Assembly: GCF_035083965.1 (NCBI RefSeq)
Contig: NC_089731.1
Span: 5,059,501 to 5,123,500 of the forward strand
Reading direction: 5' to 3'
Length of the DNA stretch: 64,000 nucleotides
Source of the DNA: Branchiostoma lanceolatum
Taxonomy: Eukaryota; Chordata; Leptocardii; Amphioxiformes; Branchiostomatidae
Made by a program: the position numbers and the translations under genes
The notes under the pieces: model-generated
The model's input: only the letters and a program-made list of their open reading frames with translations
Database searches by the model: none
Told to the model about the DNA's origin: nothing
Shown here: piece after piece, positions 12,290-24,800 of the stretch
Numbering within the stretch: the first letter of the stretch is position 1
How the letters are laid out: every line of letters begins with the position of its first letter

Positions 12290-12520
12290 TATTGTTGTCA
12301 GGTTAAGTCAGTGACCTTAAGTCACGTAATCTTATTATCAAGATCTCGTGTTGCAAGCCGGTCGTTCTGGTATATCTGGGAGGGACCGGGCGTGATCTAT
12401 GTGGCTGTCTATTTATATTTTGTTTGTGCTGTCAATGGCATTATATTATTCTTGGTGCTACTGATTGAATACTCGTTGAAGAGATATTTAGACCAATTGA
12501 AGTAAAAACATTAAGTAAAT
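12290..12520 (+). repeat. Diverged duplicate of 14040-14205 (array upstream DNA)
   Basis: Shared blocks in the same order include GGTCGTTCTGGTATATCTGGG versus GGTCATTCTGATATAGCTGGG, CTGTCTAT..TATTTTGTTTG, and a terminal TAGACC(A/G)ATTGA(A/C)GTAAAA. The second copy lies just upstream of gene A's first coding exon. This looks like an old partial duplication of the array's 5' region. No exon is recognisable here. Confidence 0.5.
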
Positions 12521-13147
12521 CATTAACATTAAGAATATCATAACATATGGTGTATACGTTATTTTGTGACGGTTTATTTGACTTATGTGCCATACATTTT
12601 TTTTTATTTTATATTTGTTATTTGAAAATTGATTGAAAAATTTTTTTTTTTTTGAAGTATATTAGAACAGCTTGTCAGCAAGTTCGAGCTATACCGTACT
12701 CATAATGGTTCGGCCATGCACCTTTTAAAGCATAGAGTGTTCTGATTGACTAGTAAGTGAAAACATTCAAAAGCTTAACATATTGTGTTTTTAGCATAAT
12801 TTATTTACATTATGATTTCTGAGGCGTTTGATTGTGTATATCCATGGGTATGATATTTCTATGGTCACTGATTGGTCAGTTTCCTGGTCCTATTTGCCTT
12901 TTTTTTCGCAAAATAATGTAATTAGGCCAGGGGAAATTAATGTTGAGTTTCCGATTGCGGTCTCCTTTTTTTAGGTTTCGGCCAAAATGATAATAGTACA
13001 ACAAATACAGTTTGGCACCGTGAAACTGCACAGGGAATTGGTATTTTCAACATGATACAGACATATACATCGTACAAGCACAAGTATGTTGATAAACTGA
13101 ACATAGAAGTACAATGTTTACTTCGCATTCTTACACCAACACCAAAT

Positions 13148-13280
13148 TAGCCTCCATAGCAGGCTCCCTACGGGCAAAATGGTTTCAGGCTGACTGATGG
13201 TTTAATACGGGCTGGCTGCCGCTGAAAAGGTGTACTATAAGCCCCTCAAAATGGCCCGGTAGAGCCTGCTATTGAGGCTA
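13148..13280. mobile_element. MITE, about 130 bp
   Basis: TAGCCTCCATAGCAGGCT at the left and its near-complement ending at GAGGCTA on the right form terminal inverted repeats. Subterminal CTACGGGC and GGCCCGGTAG also pair. No coding content. Confidence 0.75.
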
Positions 13281-13782
13281 CACGTACATCAAATAGACAA
13301 AAGACAATAGACGACCCATAGCGCGTCGACCCTGAGTCAGGCGACCTACAGAACTTTGAAGAACTTGATAATAACAAAACCGAGCCAAAATTATGATTTC
13401 TGAGACTTTTAGAATTCATATGAAGAGGACCACTTGACTTGCTCTATTTTACATGAACTATTTACGCAAATGTAGATATAATCGAAGTGGAGGTGGTCAA
13501 TATAACCCCCGGGTTACAAACAAAACGACCTACAGAGCGATATCCGAGTAGCCGGCAATCGACCGGCAGAGCGTTGATACCGTCACAGTCACAAGACAAA
13601 CACTCCTTGACGATGATGACGAGGCCATCGGAGCATGCTATCCTGAGACAGATACAAGTAAATGATATCACAAACAACTGCTACATGTACAGACTACTAC
13701 CAAACATATTGAGGTTTAGAAACTTTGACCAAATCGTACAGATTTGAGTATTGAATGCGCGGACTGAGCCTACTTATTGAGC

Positions 13783-13923
13783 CTGACCTATGACCGTAAC
13801 CACATCAACAGGTCTGACGTCATCAGGCAGTTAAAAGCAGCACCCGCAGCTGACGGTGAGTCACAGCTGTACGCAGAACAGCGAAGTCTGCACGTTTTTG
13901 AACCTATTGCTGTGGAATTGATA
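13783..13923 (+). promoter_or_regulatory. Probable promoter block and non-coding exon 1 of gene A
   Basis: This is the diverged counterpart of blocks upstream of genes B to E. It has TGACCTATGACCGTAACC, then a perfect CRE palindrome TGACGTCA (13815-13822), and a donor-like GTAAGC after 13923. Gene A's coding exon begins right after an AG acceptor at 14785, so a 5' exon must exist. Role inferred from position and conservation. Confidence 0.5.
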
Positions 13924-14794
13924 GTAAGCTTCATTTTCAGTACTCCACACACACACGCTCTTTTTAAATAGCCTGAATGGCTCTACGTTTGTAACGTTTC
14001 ATGTATCTTTTGTATGTAACGTTAGCTCTTCTTACCACAAAATGTGTTCTACAGGTCGCCTGGCTAGCTCAGGGATCGCTCTATCGGTCATTCTGATATA
14101 GCTGGGAGGAGGGCGTGACAGGTGACTGTCTATCTGTATTTTGTTTGAGCTTCCACTATATATCATGACCTTGATAGACCGATTGACGTAAAACAAAAAG
14201 GTGTATTTTACGTATCAGAAACCTCTTGTTATTCATGTGCATGCGAAACGTCGAACTGACTGCGACACCTGAGATTTTACAGTAAACATGTTCATTCTAC
14301 ATGTGAATGGTGGGGTATCTTGTTATCAAAGAAAACACAATTTCATATATCGAATGGCGTTGCCTTTGTTTTTCTGGCCAATGTGTGATCACATATTATT
14401 CACACGCCATTTCCCTATAAACGCTGACATTTTTTTAGGTCACGCGAAGTTCGCATAATGATCGTGTGTAAAAATAGTATGATAAGCAACGCTACTCACA
14501 TACTATCTGCCAGTCTTCTAATTCTCATTCCTAGGCAACTTTACATCAAGTGCTGTTGTCTCCCATTTCGAGACAACCTCAGCACGGTCACAGTGACTTA
14601 AATAACTGGGAAGGAATTTAGTTTGGGTGCATTGTCTTCATCCATGTTTGTAACCTAAGGTGGGAAAATACAACAACAGAATCCACAGGGAGGACCTGTT
14701 TATTACTCAGAGTAGAATTGTTGACTCAAGCTTCTCAACTTTGCAACCCACATTCCATATTAAATGATGCTGTTTGTCTTTCCAGAAACACACG

Positions 14795-16874
14795 ATGCGT
14801 ACATGTTCTACGACGGGCGGCCGCCGGGCCCACGGCAAGTACACTTGTTATGTTATCGTGGCTTGGATCATGTTGGGTTGTTGTTTGGGTGCGATGATCA
14901 CCTGTGGCGTCATCATCGTCAAGCCGATCCACGAAACGAACTCTCTGGCGTTCAAGGGGACGACCTGCACCACAACCGCCGCTAACCTTACTGGTAAGTG
15001 TCCTTCTACACATTTCCTACAATTGCTTAAGCTTCTCCATGAACTTGTACGTCGGCTTATGTGCTAGTAAAACTAGTAGGGCCTAGGGAAACACGGTGGG
15101 TTTGCGGGTACCTGACTGACCATAGCAAAAACCTTAGCCTTTGGGGGAGGGGGGAGGGGGGGTGCTGTTATATTCGATCTGTTCTCTGAGTGATGACTTC
15201 TTGTATTTTACGATGTACGTTTGTTGTGTCATGTTCTATTGGCTTTGTTGTTCATCTTTGTTTTTTCATATGAGCCATGGGGCTGAAATAATCTTTAAAA
15301 TGGAAACAAAGAGCTGCATGATTCATTAACGTGAAGGGAGCTTCTCTAAAATCTCTTTTAACTTCTTAAAACACACTCATAAGCATCCTTTATTTTTCCT
15401 CAGGTGAGGACATTGACTGTAAGTGCGGTAAGGACTGCCACTCGGAATACCCCTGTCTGCGCATGACTGTGTCGTATGCTGATGAGGACGGCACCACATA
15501 CAGCGGTGTGCTGTTCGAAAGTGATAAAAGACTGATGCATGATGGACACAGAGACGAGGTAAATAACTACTATTGTAATTCCACCAACTTAGGTAACGTT
15601 ACATATTTCCGACACAATGCATCTCCAAGTCCAACAGATCTCTAACCCAACGGCCCCCAGGATAATGCACTCATGTACAAAACAAAAATGTATTTCTTAA
15701 CTTTGCATACCTGGGGTTGCAGCACTACTCAAACCCGCTATTTTTCAAGGTGGCAGATTTATGTAACCAGGCGGATTAATGTTAATGTAGGTTACCTATC
15801 TTATGCATGTGCACAGGCTGACTCATGCGCAAAGGGTCCATTTTATACCACTCTGGCTTCTAGCCTATATAAGACTTGCACAAGCCCCTTTCTCGGAAAT
15901 GTAGGTTGAATGTTATATTGATGGGACAGTGCTAGTAAATTTGAATAAATAAATAAAACCCTGACATTACCGAATCTTCGTCTGCAGGATGTACAGTGTG
16001 TGACGGCACCATGTGACCGCAGCAGGAGAGACAACAAGGACCAAGTCTTGGAATTCCAAGACACCTACAATGTTGGGGAATCCTACACGTGTCTATACAA
16101 TCCTGACAACACCGAGGTTAGTGTTTACGTTGTAGATATATTGATATTTTTCTATTAAAATCAACATAGCAGCACATGGTAGACGATGTAGACAATACTG
16201 AATTGTGTTGATTCAATAACATTTTATCGAATCCCTTGTTAATGTGCGAGAAGTGTCTTTTTTTAAATATTGTAACGTCTTATAGCTTTATATTCATGTA
16301 TCTTATTCTATGTGGCTCTCCAAGTATGGGAGAATAAAGGATGGAAAGAATGAATACATAGATAAATACTTCTCCTTTTTAATACAGTGCTAAACTTTCT
16401 TCCAATACTAAGGCATTCATGGAAGAAAGTTTAGCATTGTATTATGATTACTGCCAACACAGATGAGCTTCCATGATCCTTTTTTTTGTTCTTTTCAAGA
16501 GTTCCATGTGAGTGTATGAGACCGTATACGGATGGCAAGCCGAAAACTAATGTTGCACTGTTTCATTTTGTCCCTTCTTCTTGCAGCAAGTCCTGCTGAA
16601 GAGACTGTTCACGTGGAACGACATGTTCCACTCCATGCTGTGGAGCACACTCGGATTCGTCTTCTTTTCCGCCCTCCTCGTCTATTCCATCATCAAGTGT
16701 AGGAGTGAACGCGCGAAGATGTGTACCATACCGGTAGCAAGTCCAGGTGCACAGACGGCACGGCCCGGGCACTTCCTCCCTCCTCCATACCCGGGTGGAC
16801 AGACCGCATACCCTCAGCCTCCGCCCTACAGCGTCATCGACTCCAAGGACGAGAAGGGGTTGACCTTCAACTGA
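14795..16874 (+). CDS. Gene A: BK-channel beta-subunit-like (KCNMB-like) membrane protein
   Basis: The coding exons are 14795-14993 (the exon itself starts at 14786), 15404-15558, 15988-16116 and 16587-16874, giving 256 residues. All introns are GT-AG with phases 1, 0 and 0, as in genes B to E. Order: short cytoplasmic N-terminus, TM1 (about 18-42, ending in GVIIVKP), an extracellular loop with about eight cysteines and the YPCLRM block, TYNVGESYTCLYNP, then FHSMLW leading into TM2 (about 175-198), and a tail of about 55 residues. YPCL and FHS.LW before TM2 are KCNMB signatures. KCNMB subunits tune Ca2+ and voltage gating of BK channels at the plasma membrane. The tail has two PPxY motifs (PPPY) and ends KGLTFN. 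It is the most diverged paralogue at the N-terminus. Confidence 0.85.
15690..15800. repeat. Repeat related to 16905-17010
   Basis: GTGGCAGATTTATGTAACC and nearby GGCGGATTAATGT resemble GTGGCGGAATTATGTA near 16975. Both regions repeat a 'GGCGGAATTATGT' phrase. Probably fragments of a small TIR element. Lies in an intron of gene A. Confidence 0.35.
16380..16445. repeat. Near-perfect hairpin (MITE-like)
   Basis: The 25-bp arms TAATACAGTGCTAAACTTTC.. (16380-16404) and their complement (16421-16445) flank a 16-base loop, with about one mismatch. Lies in the last intron of gene A. Confidence 0.7.
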
Positions 16875-19430
16875 ATCTAACCTCCATTAACATTAATCTG
16901 CCGGGATACATAAATCCGCCACTTCGAAAAAAAGTGGGTTTGATAGATCTGTAGATCTGTTTGGACATTCAGGGTGGCGGAATTATGTACTCTGGTGGAA
17001 TTATGTTAGTAGACGTTACAGATCTCTGACAATCTGCGCTATCAAACCAATCAGTATAACATGTAATTAGTATTCTCTGTTGCTGTTTCAGTAGCCTGGA
17101 TAGCCAGGGTTGATATAAGTGCGTGTCGATATAAACATGCTTTTTGATTACATGTACTATATCATTTTATTCTTTATCAATATGTGGTTATAAGCTGTCA
17201 TAGTATTCCTGTGATACTTGCGAATGCCTACTAGATAGCCCAATCTAAAAACGTATAAACATGAAGGATTTGCAAATTTTGCATTCGTAAGATGGCTACA
17301 AAACTGCATCAGGAAGATGTAGATTATATTTTCACATAAAATGATAACCTACTCCGAAAACGTAAAGGATTTGAAAGTCTGTACTTTTTCATGATATCGC
17401 TACGGACACTGCCTTAAGAAGCTGTTCACCTAAGCTAATTTTCTAACGTTTCGAAACTCTGTATCTGTGTATATAGTTGTATGTATATAATCATGAGAAT
17501 ACTGGTGTTGGAGCTGTTATGTTTTATTACTCACAGAGTCTTTCATCTTAATTGGAGGCGTACGATAGATCAAAATAAGTCATTTGCTACGTTTAACAGT
17601 TCATGCATTACTTGAACATAATATTATCTTTCTGTTCACATGTTGTTGTTGTTGTTTTAAGTCAAGCTACTAGCAGTTACAACATTACAGAGGTTTGAAA
17701 TAGAATGTTGATTTTGCACTTGTACAGCTATGTTGCATTTGCTTCCTGATATACACAGTCGGTGGAATATACTATTCAATGCTATGGGCTGCTGTCCTGT
17801 AAGAATGATTGTATTGTAGCACTGATAAGATATTCAAATAGAATGGAGAATGGAATTGGTATGATATGCATTGTATAATTAAAACCTATGCATGCCTGAT
17901 TATTCCATTCTCCCATTTCATTTGAGAAATGAAGGGCCTGAATAGGAACTAATCACAACATGCATAGCATTTCTCTATTGCATTTACTTTGATTTGTTGC
18001 TCCAACGGTGGTGCAGTGACAATACAATTGATTGCATTTTTTTTAAGAACATATCAGACACATGTACAAATCAGAAGAATTATACGCAGTGGACTTATAA
18101 TTTTAGCAGTTGTAAGCTTTCATATAAAAACCTGTGTATTTGTTGTCATATTGTGGAAATAAAGGTCTATTCGTGGTGATACAATGTCGTCGTTAATATT
18201 ACCTTTCATATCGATTGGTATGGGTACTATGCTTGATGTCTTGAAAAAAAACATTATATGGTACAGAGAATGCAATAGTCAGTATAGTGAAATATTTTGA
18301 AATATTTGTGCTACCCCCACCCACCCTCAAAAAGAAATCATGACAAATATAATATCTGAGGGGTTTGACTGTGTAAAGATATAAAGTATGTCAAACGATG
18401 TCAGTTGCACAGCTATATAATGTATGGCCTCATAAACAAACCGCGGACAACCGTAATAATGACTGGAGTGGGCGTCGTCAGAAATCATCCTTGATTACAA
18501 ATGGACGACTGAACAATGGGCCCTCGAGCTCGTCGACCTACAGCATGTTGACCTTATCTTCAAGCACTTAGCTGCAACAAAAGAAGACAGCGTCCTCGGG
18601 TGACTATTACTCATCCAAGACTGTTCTGCAGAACGTTGGCATCGCAGGCAGTACGTTCATTTTCTCACTTCGTTCCTGGGGCCACAAGCGTAAGTAGTCT
18701 TCATCTTTGCTCCACGTATGAGGTTTTAGACATAAGGTATAAAATATAAGAGCAGGTTCCTTCTTGCATTTTGGTACACGTCACCGCAAATTTAGCATAC
18801 CAGGTATGTAAAAAACTACTTGATCCATTTTAACAATGTTAGATTGGTTTTGGGGGTTATTGAGGATGCTGAATCCATTGATGATACTGCAAAGAAGAAA
18901 AAAATTCAAAATTTCAATATTTTCTATTTCAGAAAGGAGATTTCGAATTCGACAAATTTGCATTTACTGATTAAGATTTCTGAATTGTTTGATTGTACAA
19001 TATACCCCTCTAACAGTTTACGCTAGATGTACCCAAGATAGCAAAGAAGATACCTTAGTTTTTGAACCCTTTGCTCGGTGAGTATCATTTACTAACTATT
19101 CATCACAGTCATCTTCTGTGACAAGATTTCGAATGTAGATTTTCTATGAGCTCAGAACCCCCCTATATCTAGGTTACGCGACGTTCCAAAATATATCAAC
19201 ACACAGAAATTTATTCTAATAGCCGGAGCGGTAGCGTTCTCCGCCATATGATTAGAAACTGTACAACCTAATCATATGTAGGAATGTTACAGACGCCATG
19301 TCATTTGATATGTATCTCAGGTATACTCATTCGTCAACAATGTTGTATTGTTTGGTCTCCTTGGCTAAACTACAAAGCGACGCATGTTTGTTATGAAATA
19401 AGATCGTGTGCAGCCATTACAACATTATTG
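16875..19430. other. 3' UTR of gene A and spacer between units A and B
   Basis: No coding gene is seen. A possible polyadenylation signal AATAAA stands near 18160, followed by a GT-rich stretch. A small inverted-repeat remnant lies at 16905-17010. A donor-like GTAAGTAG follows 18690, but nothing ties it to an exon. Confidence 0.4.
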
Positions 19431-19489
19431 ATTTTTATTGTTTTCTAACAATATCAAACAACTAGATTTTTATGACGAATGAGTACTAG

Positions 19490-19784
19490 TTGAAGCCAAG
19501 ATGTGTAGCCTACAGCAATGGATTCCTCCACAATTATACATTATTGACTCAATCGGTAACAATACGCTAGTGACCTTCGAGGTATCGAGGACGCTGTATC
19601 ATTCATTGTTGCTAAAGCTACCAGACAACTTATCGAGTCTGACCTTTGACCGTAACCAGGGCATCAGGTGTCGTCATCGCTCAGTGAAGTGGGTGTGAAG
19701 ATCAGCGTCCACAGCCTGACGAATCGTCACACCTGTGTTCGAGACAGAACAGCGATTCTCTCCACTTTTCCTTGAGACCCAACA
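19490..19784 (+). promoter_or_regulatory. Probable promoter block and non-coding exon 1 of gene B
   Basis: It contains TGACCTTTGACCGTAACC (from about 19640) and TGTCGTCATC (about 19670-19679), then a donor CCCAACA/GTAAGTAAGC at 19784/19785. The block is nearly identical to the one upstream of gene C. The matching acceptor is at 27490, just before gene B's first coding exon. If correct, intron 1 is 7.7 kb and contains the Gypsy element. Confidence 0.55.
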
Positions 19785-20177
19785 GTAAGTAAGCTTAATG
19801 TTTATCATACAATTTCCAACTACATGTTCTTGGAAACGTACATAGGGGTTTAGTGGCTCTGTCACTGAAGCACGTCAGAAATAGCGTGCCAGGTATTAAA
19901 TGTTTGTGCTTTATAATATGATTCGGCGAATTCTCTTGGGGACGTGACGGTTAAAGGCTTGAGCTAGTCTGAGTGAAGGAAAACAAATTGAAGTGAGGGC
20001 GGCCTATATGTCAGAGGGGACCTCAGGACACGCCGGAATGGGGGCAAGTGTATTTATCCTTGTCACTCATGCGTACCGTACTGGAAAGAACTCGAGAACC
20101 AAACACTAAGTACTACACCTGAGCCTGATGTTTTCGAGAAAACGTGTTGTCCAGGCCTTCCTACCTGGCCGAAAGGA

Positions 20178-20268
20178 TCTACTCTACTTTACTCTACTCT
20201 ACTCTACTCTACTCTACTCTACTCTACTCTACTCTACTCTACTCTACTCTACTCTACTCTACTCTACA
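20178..20268. repeat. (CTACT)n microsatellite
   Basis: A pentanucleotide array of about 18 units with a few variant units at its left end. Confidence 0.95.
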
Positions 20269-20472
20269 TGCAACGTCGTTTTTCTTCCATACAACTCGAT
20301 ACTACAACCTCAAAGTATAGCTTAGGCACGAAGGTCAGTGATCGTCCCTGTCACACGCTGCAAAATGGGGACATTCTTAGGACTATTGTCGATATCGTAT
20401 AAGATTGATCTATTTCATGATACATGAGATATTGTCATAGATCCTTGTCGATGTTCGGGTTTATCATACTAC

Positions 20473-20636
20473 TGTAAGTTACCACTTACAGGCCGACCCA
20501 AGGAGGAGACGGGACGAGGATTCAACGGAACTCTGGTGTATATTTATAAGGCATCTGGTCCTCAGAACATGTGCTATTTCACCTCTGACCCCCGGGTCAT
20601 ACCATTCGGACCCGGGGTATATTTATGGACTCTACA
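20473..20636 (-). repeat. 3' LTR of the Gypsy element
   Basis: 164 bp, TGTAAGTTAC..ACTCTACA on the plus strand; identical by eye to the copy at 27151-27314. Confidence 0.93.
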
Positions 20637-20659
20637 TGCTTCCCCCCTACGAGGAATGA

Positions 20660-21551
20660 ACTTCTCCTGAAGTTATAGCGAACTAAGGCCACAGCAAGTA
20701 AATTTTATGGATGACATCCTCCGCAGACTCCAAAATTAATGAGATAGGGCGAAAAAAAAACAAGGCGGGTAAAAAAAAACAAGATTCCTATATTTTCAAA
20801 TTTTGAGATCATAAATCTTGTTAAACAAGACTTGCGGCAACAAAATATGATATCACAACCAACAGGTCTTTTGTTCCTGTATTCAACCCATGACGTTTCA
20901 TATATAATATAAGACCACCTTGATTCAATAGTAAACATGTCGTACCATCATGGGCATTCATATGCAATGGAACACCTGGGCAGCAACTATATTCAACTGG
21001 GTATTCATATGGAACACTGTGTCAACACATACCATCAAATGCGAGCAATTAAGCCTCAACATGCGTTGCTGGATCATATCAAGCAATTGCACAACACAGA
21101 GCCTTTGTCGGACATATCATCGGAGGGCAATGAAATTTCGATTTTGTTAGTAGTTCACTTCATTCAAGAACAGCACATCGGATTACACGTTGTTGATACT
21201 AATGGCACAGAAATTACACACTATATTACAAGTTTGGCATGAGGGCTGCACAGTGTCTTCCTGTAAGTTGGTGACGACGAGCAATCTTGTTACAGCTTGC
21301 ATGCACAATAATTTTGCAATGCACTTGTACGGAGTTTTCACAATTCTTACATTTTCAAATGCCTTTTTATGGCATCTAGAACGTTTTTGCGATAGAACTG
21401 ACTGTAGTTTGCGACATATTGTATTATTTTCGGTATGTTAACCATTGCCGAAGGGTAAAAAAATCTTGTTTTTTTTTTCAAAATCAGGCGAAAATTAATG
21501 AGCGCGCTGATGTCATCCATAAAATTTACATGCTGTGGCCTAAGTACTAAA
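20660..21551. mobile_element. Inverted-repeat (TIR) element nested in the Gypsy 3' region
   Basis: The left arm AAGGCCACAGCAAGTAAATT..ATGGATGACATC pairs with the right arm GATGTCATCCATAAAATTTAC..GCTGTGGCCT over about 35 bp. Weaker pairing extends inward (AATTAATGAG and a GGGCGAAAA-type run). The interior has a plus-strand ORF of 101 codons (20937-21242) that I do not recognise. The superfamily is unknown and no clean target duplication was found. Confidence 0.6.
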
Positions 21552-21599
21552 TACTTTGAATAATACTTAAACAAACAAACGGGCTAATGCTTCGTGGGG

Positions 21600-21800
21600 A
21601 CGGTACATTAGACGGTACATTAGTATAACAACTGTATAACTGTATGTTACCGTTTATAACTGTATGTTGCTACTGTATACAACTGTATGTTACTGTATAT
21701 AACTGTATAAAGCTAAAGGCACTGACGACTAACTAATTGTCCGCATAGTCAGTCCAAGGACAAATTGTGCACTGACGAATAACTTATTGTCCGCATAGTC
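21600..21800. repeat. Short tandem repeats at the Gypsy pol end
   Basis: Variants of AACTGTATGTTACTGTATA repeat over 21625-21712. Then two copies of a roughly 50-bp unit containing TTGTCCGCATAGTCAGTCCA follow, at about 21717-21765 and 21770-21808. The second copy overlaps the end of the pol frame, so the unit was probably copied from element sequence. Confidence 0.7.
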
Positions 21801-24800
21801 AGTCCAAGTACCGGGAAGGCAGTCGTATTTGACGACCTCTCCGTGTGGTCACTGATGTCAGCGTCGAAGTGGCCCCCTGGGACTGCAGTTCAGGCCGCGT
21901 GGTCGCTGGTGCCTGCGTCGGAGTGGCGCCCTGGGACTGTAGTTCGGGGGGGTGGGCGCGCCGACCCGGTGGTGCAACACTTGTGTTGGAATGACATTTC
22001 TTTAGTCTATTGAAGTGTACTACTTGGTGTTTACCGTTGTCGTCTCGTAACTTGTATGTAACCCCTGGCTCGAGTCGTTTTACAACCGTGTATGGGCCCT
22101 TCCACCTGGGTTTTAGTTTTTGTCGCACGGTGGTGGGGTCATGAAGCCAGACCCTGTCTCCCTCCTGATAGGCTCTGTGCGACACCTTGGCGTCATATGC
22201 CAACTTTTGTTTCTGGCCCGCCAATCGAGTGTTCTGTCGCACCTCCTTAAAGGCCGTCCGGAGACTGGTCGTTAACTTCCGAGCATAGGACATTGTTGAG
22301 GGGGTAGTTGGCGATGCTTGTGGGGTCGGACCGAGTATCACGTCTGCTGGCAGGTTTGCTTCCCTCCCGTGGGTAAGGAAAAAGGGTGTGTAACCTGTTG
22401 AGGCATGCACCGCAGTGTTGTAAGCGAGTAAGACGTGCGGGAGGTGGTCATCCCAGTCATCACCGGTGGTAGAGACGTATTTGGACAACATGTCTTTCAA
22501 TGTTCTGTTGAACCGTTCCACAAGACCGTCTCCTTGTGGATGGTAAGGGGTAGTCCGGCTCTTGTCTATGCCAAGAGCGTCGTATAGCGCTCGCATGGTG
22601 GCTGCTTCGAATTGGCGTCCCTGGTCCGAATGGAGACTCCTCGGAACGCCATGCTCACGGATGTATTCTTTGAAAATGGTGTGGGCCACTGTTGAGGCAT
22701 CCTGGCGCATGAGAGGGTATGCATTAACGAATTTCGTGTAGAAGTCTTGCAGGACAAGGCAATAACGATTTCCACTTTTAGAGGTGGGCAGCTCCGTGAG
22801 GTCCATTGCTACCTTCTCAAAGGGGCGAAGGGCCTGAATTGGTTTTAGGGGTGCCCGTGCTGCTGGCGTTGGTGTTGTCCTTGTAGCGCATTGAACGCAC
22901 GCCCTACACCACTTTTTTACTTCCTGAGTCATCCCGGGCCAATAGAAGCGAATGTATACCCGTTGAAGGGTCTTGGCTGGTCCCAGGTGGCCAGAGAGAG
23001 GTCTGTTGTGTAGCTCTCTTAGGATGGCAGGCACTAAGGCCTTGGGTGCAATCCGCTGGTGTAGTAGGCGAGACGCGGGCCTCCATCGGCGGTATAGTGT
23101 ACCGCCCTTGACCGTCAAGTTAGGATACTGGTGCCACAGGGACTTTAGGTAACGTCCTCTGTGCTGAATGGCATTGAAAGAAGGTCGGCCCCGTCGACCG
23201 CGTTTCCACTGAAGGACTTCCGCTATGTCAGGGTCTGCTTCTTGTGCTTGACGCAGATTATCGGACGACAGGGACTGTCCAACTGAAGTGTCAACTGACG
23301 AGTTGGTTGACGTTGCTGGTTGCTGGTCAACCGCTGCGATTGTGGTTGTCAGTGGCTCAGTTGTGGAAATGTTTCCTGCTGCGGCCGCAAGCGATGTGGG
23401 TGGCTCACTTGCAGGCAGGCTGGGATGCTGCTCTGGCTCCATGCGTTGCCGTGCTAGTACCTTTGGATCCGTTTGGTCAGGGTCCTTGTCGGCAAGGGGA
23501 ATGGGCGCCTGAGAGCTGGTGTCTCTCTCTATTGGAGGGCGGCGAGACATGGCATCCGCATTGCAGTGAGACTTTCCGGGCCGGTAGATGATGCTAAACT
23601 GATAGGTGGAAAGCTCAACGGCCCATCTTGTACGTCGGCCAGTGGGGTCGTTGGCAATAAGCTTAGGGCTCAGGCCGCCGACGAGTGGCTTGTGATCAGT
23701 GACAACAGTAAACGTATGTCCAGCCAAGTAGGAGCTGTAATGGCGAACACTCCAGACGATGGCCCATAGCTCTCTGTCATATGTAGACCAGTTACGCTCC
23801 TGTTTGGTGAGAGTTTTGCTGGCGTAGGAGATCACTCGTTCCCCTGCTGGATCTGGATGAGTCAAGACAGCCCCCACAGCCGCGTTTGAGGCATCTGTGT
23901 ATAATGTGAGAGGGCGATGGAAGTCCGGGTATGCCAACACTGGCGGGGTAACGAGGGCTTCTCGCAAGGAGTCAAATGCTGCTTGACAGGCATTGGTCCA
24001 GCAGAATGTAGCGTTCTTCCTCGTCAATGCAACCAAGGGGTCTGCGATGTGGGCAAAATTCTGGATGAATTTCCTGTAGTAAGATGCCAGGCCCAGAAAA
24101 GCCCTGATCTCAGCTGTAGATGTTGGGGTTGGCCAGTTCTTGACTTTCTCCGTGTTGGCCGGGTCGGGTTGGATTCCTCGTTTAGAGACAACATGGCCGA
24201 GGAAACGGACTTGCGGTCGTGCGAACTGGCATTTCTTGGGGTTGAGCTTAAGGTTGGCTGTACGACAGCGTTGAAAGATCTCTTCCAAGGTAGCCAAGTG
24301 TTCTGGGAAGGTGCGTGAGAACACAATGATGTCGTCCAAGTATGCTAAGCAGGAGCGCCAGTCTAGCCCCGCGAGGAGAAGCTCCATCAGGCGTTGAAAG
24401 GTCGATGGCGCATTCGTAAGTCCGAAGGCCATGACCTTGAACTGGAAGAGGCCGCGTCCTGTCGTGAATGCTGACTTTTCACGGTCATCAGGGTCAAGGT
24501 CAACTTGCCAGTAACCTGAGGTCATGTCCAGTGTGGTGAAGAATGCGGCACCGGACAATGCGTCGATAACATCATCAGTCCTGGGTAGGGGATGTGCATC
24601 TTTGATTGTTGCCTGATTCAATTTGCGGTAATCAACGCAGAAACGGAATGAGCCATCCTTTTTCCGGGCTAACACCACCGGAGAGGCCCATGGGCTGCTG
24701 CTTGGCTCGATAACATCGTCTGCGAGCATGGCCTCCACTTGTCGATGGATTTCAGCTTGGCGGTGGATGGGCGTACGGTGAGGTCGTTGTTTGATAGGCG

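Noticed and set aside
18430-18700. Alternative first exon for gene B
   Set aside because: A donor-like GTAAGTAG is present, but there is no conserved block and no match in the other units.
20937-21242. 101-codon plus-strand ORF as a host gene
   Set aside because: It lies between inverted repeats in a mobile element; no recognisable domain.
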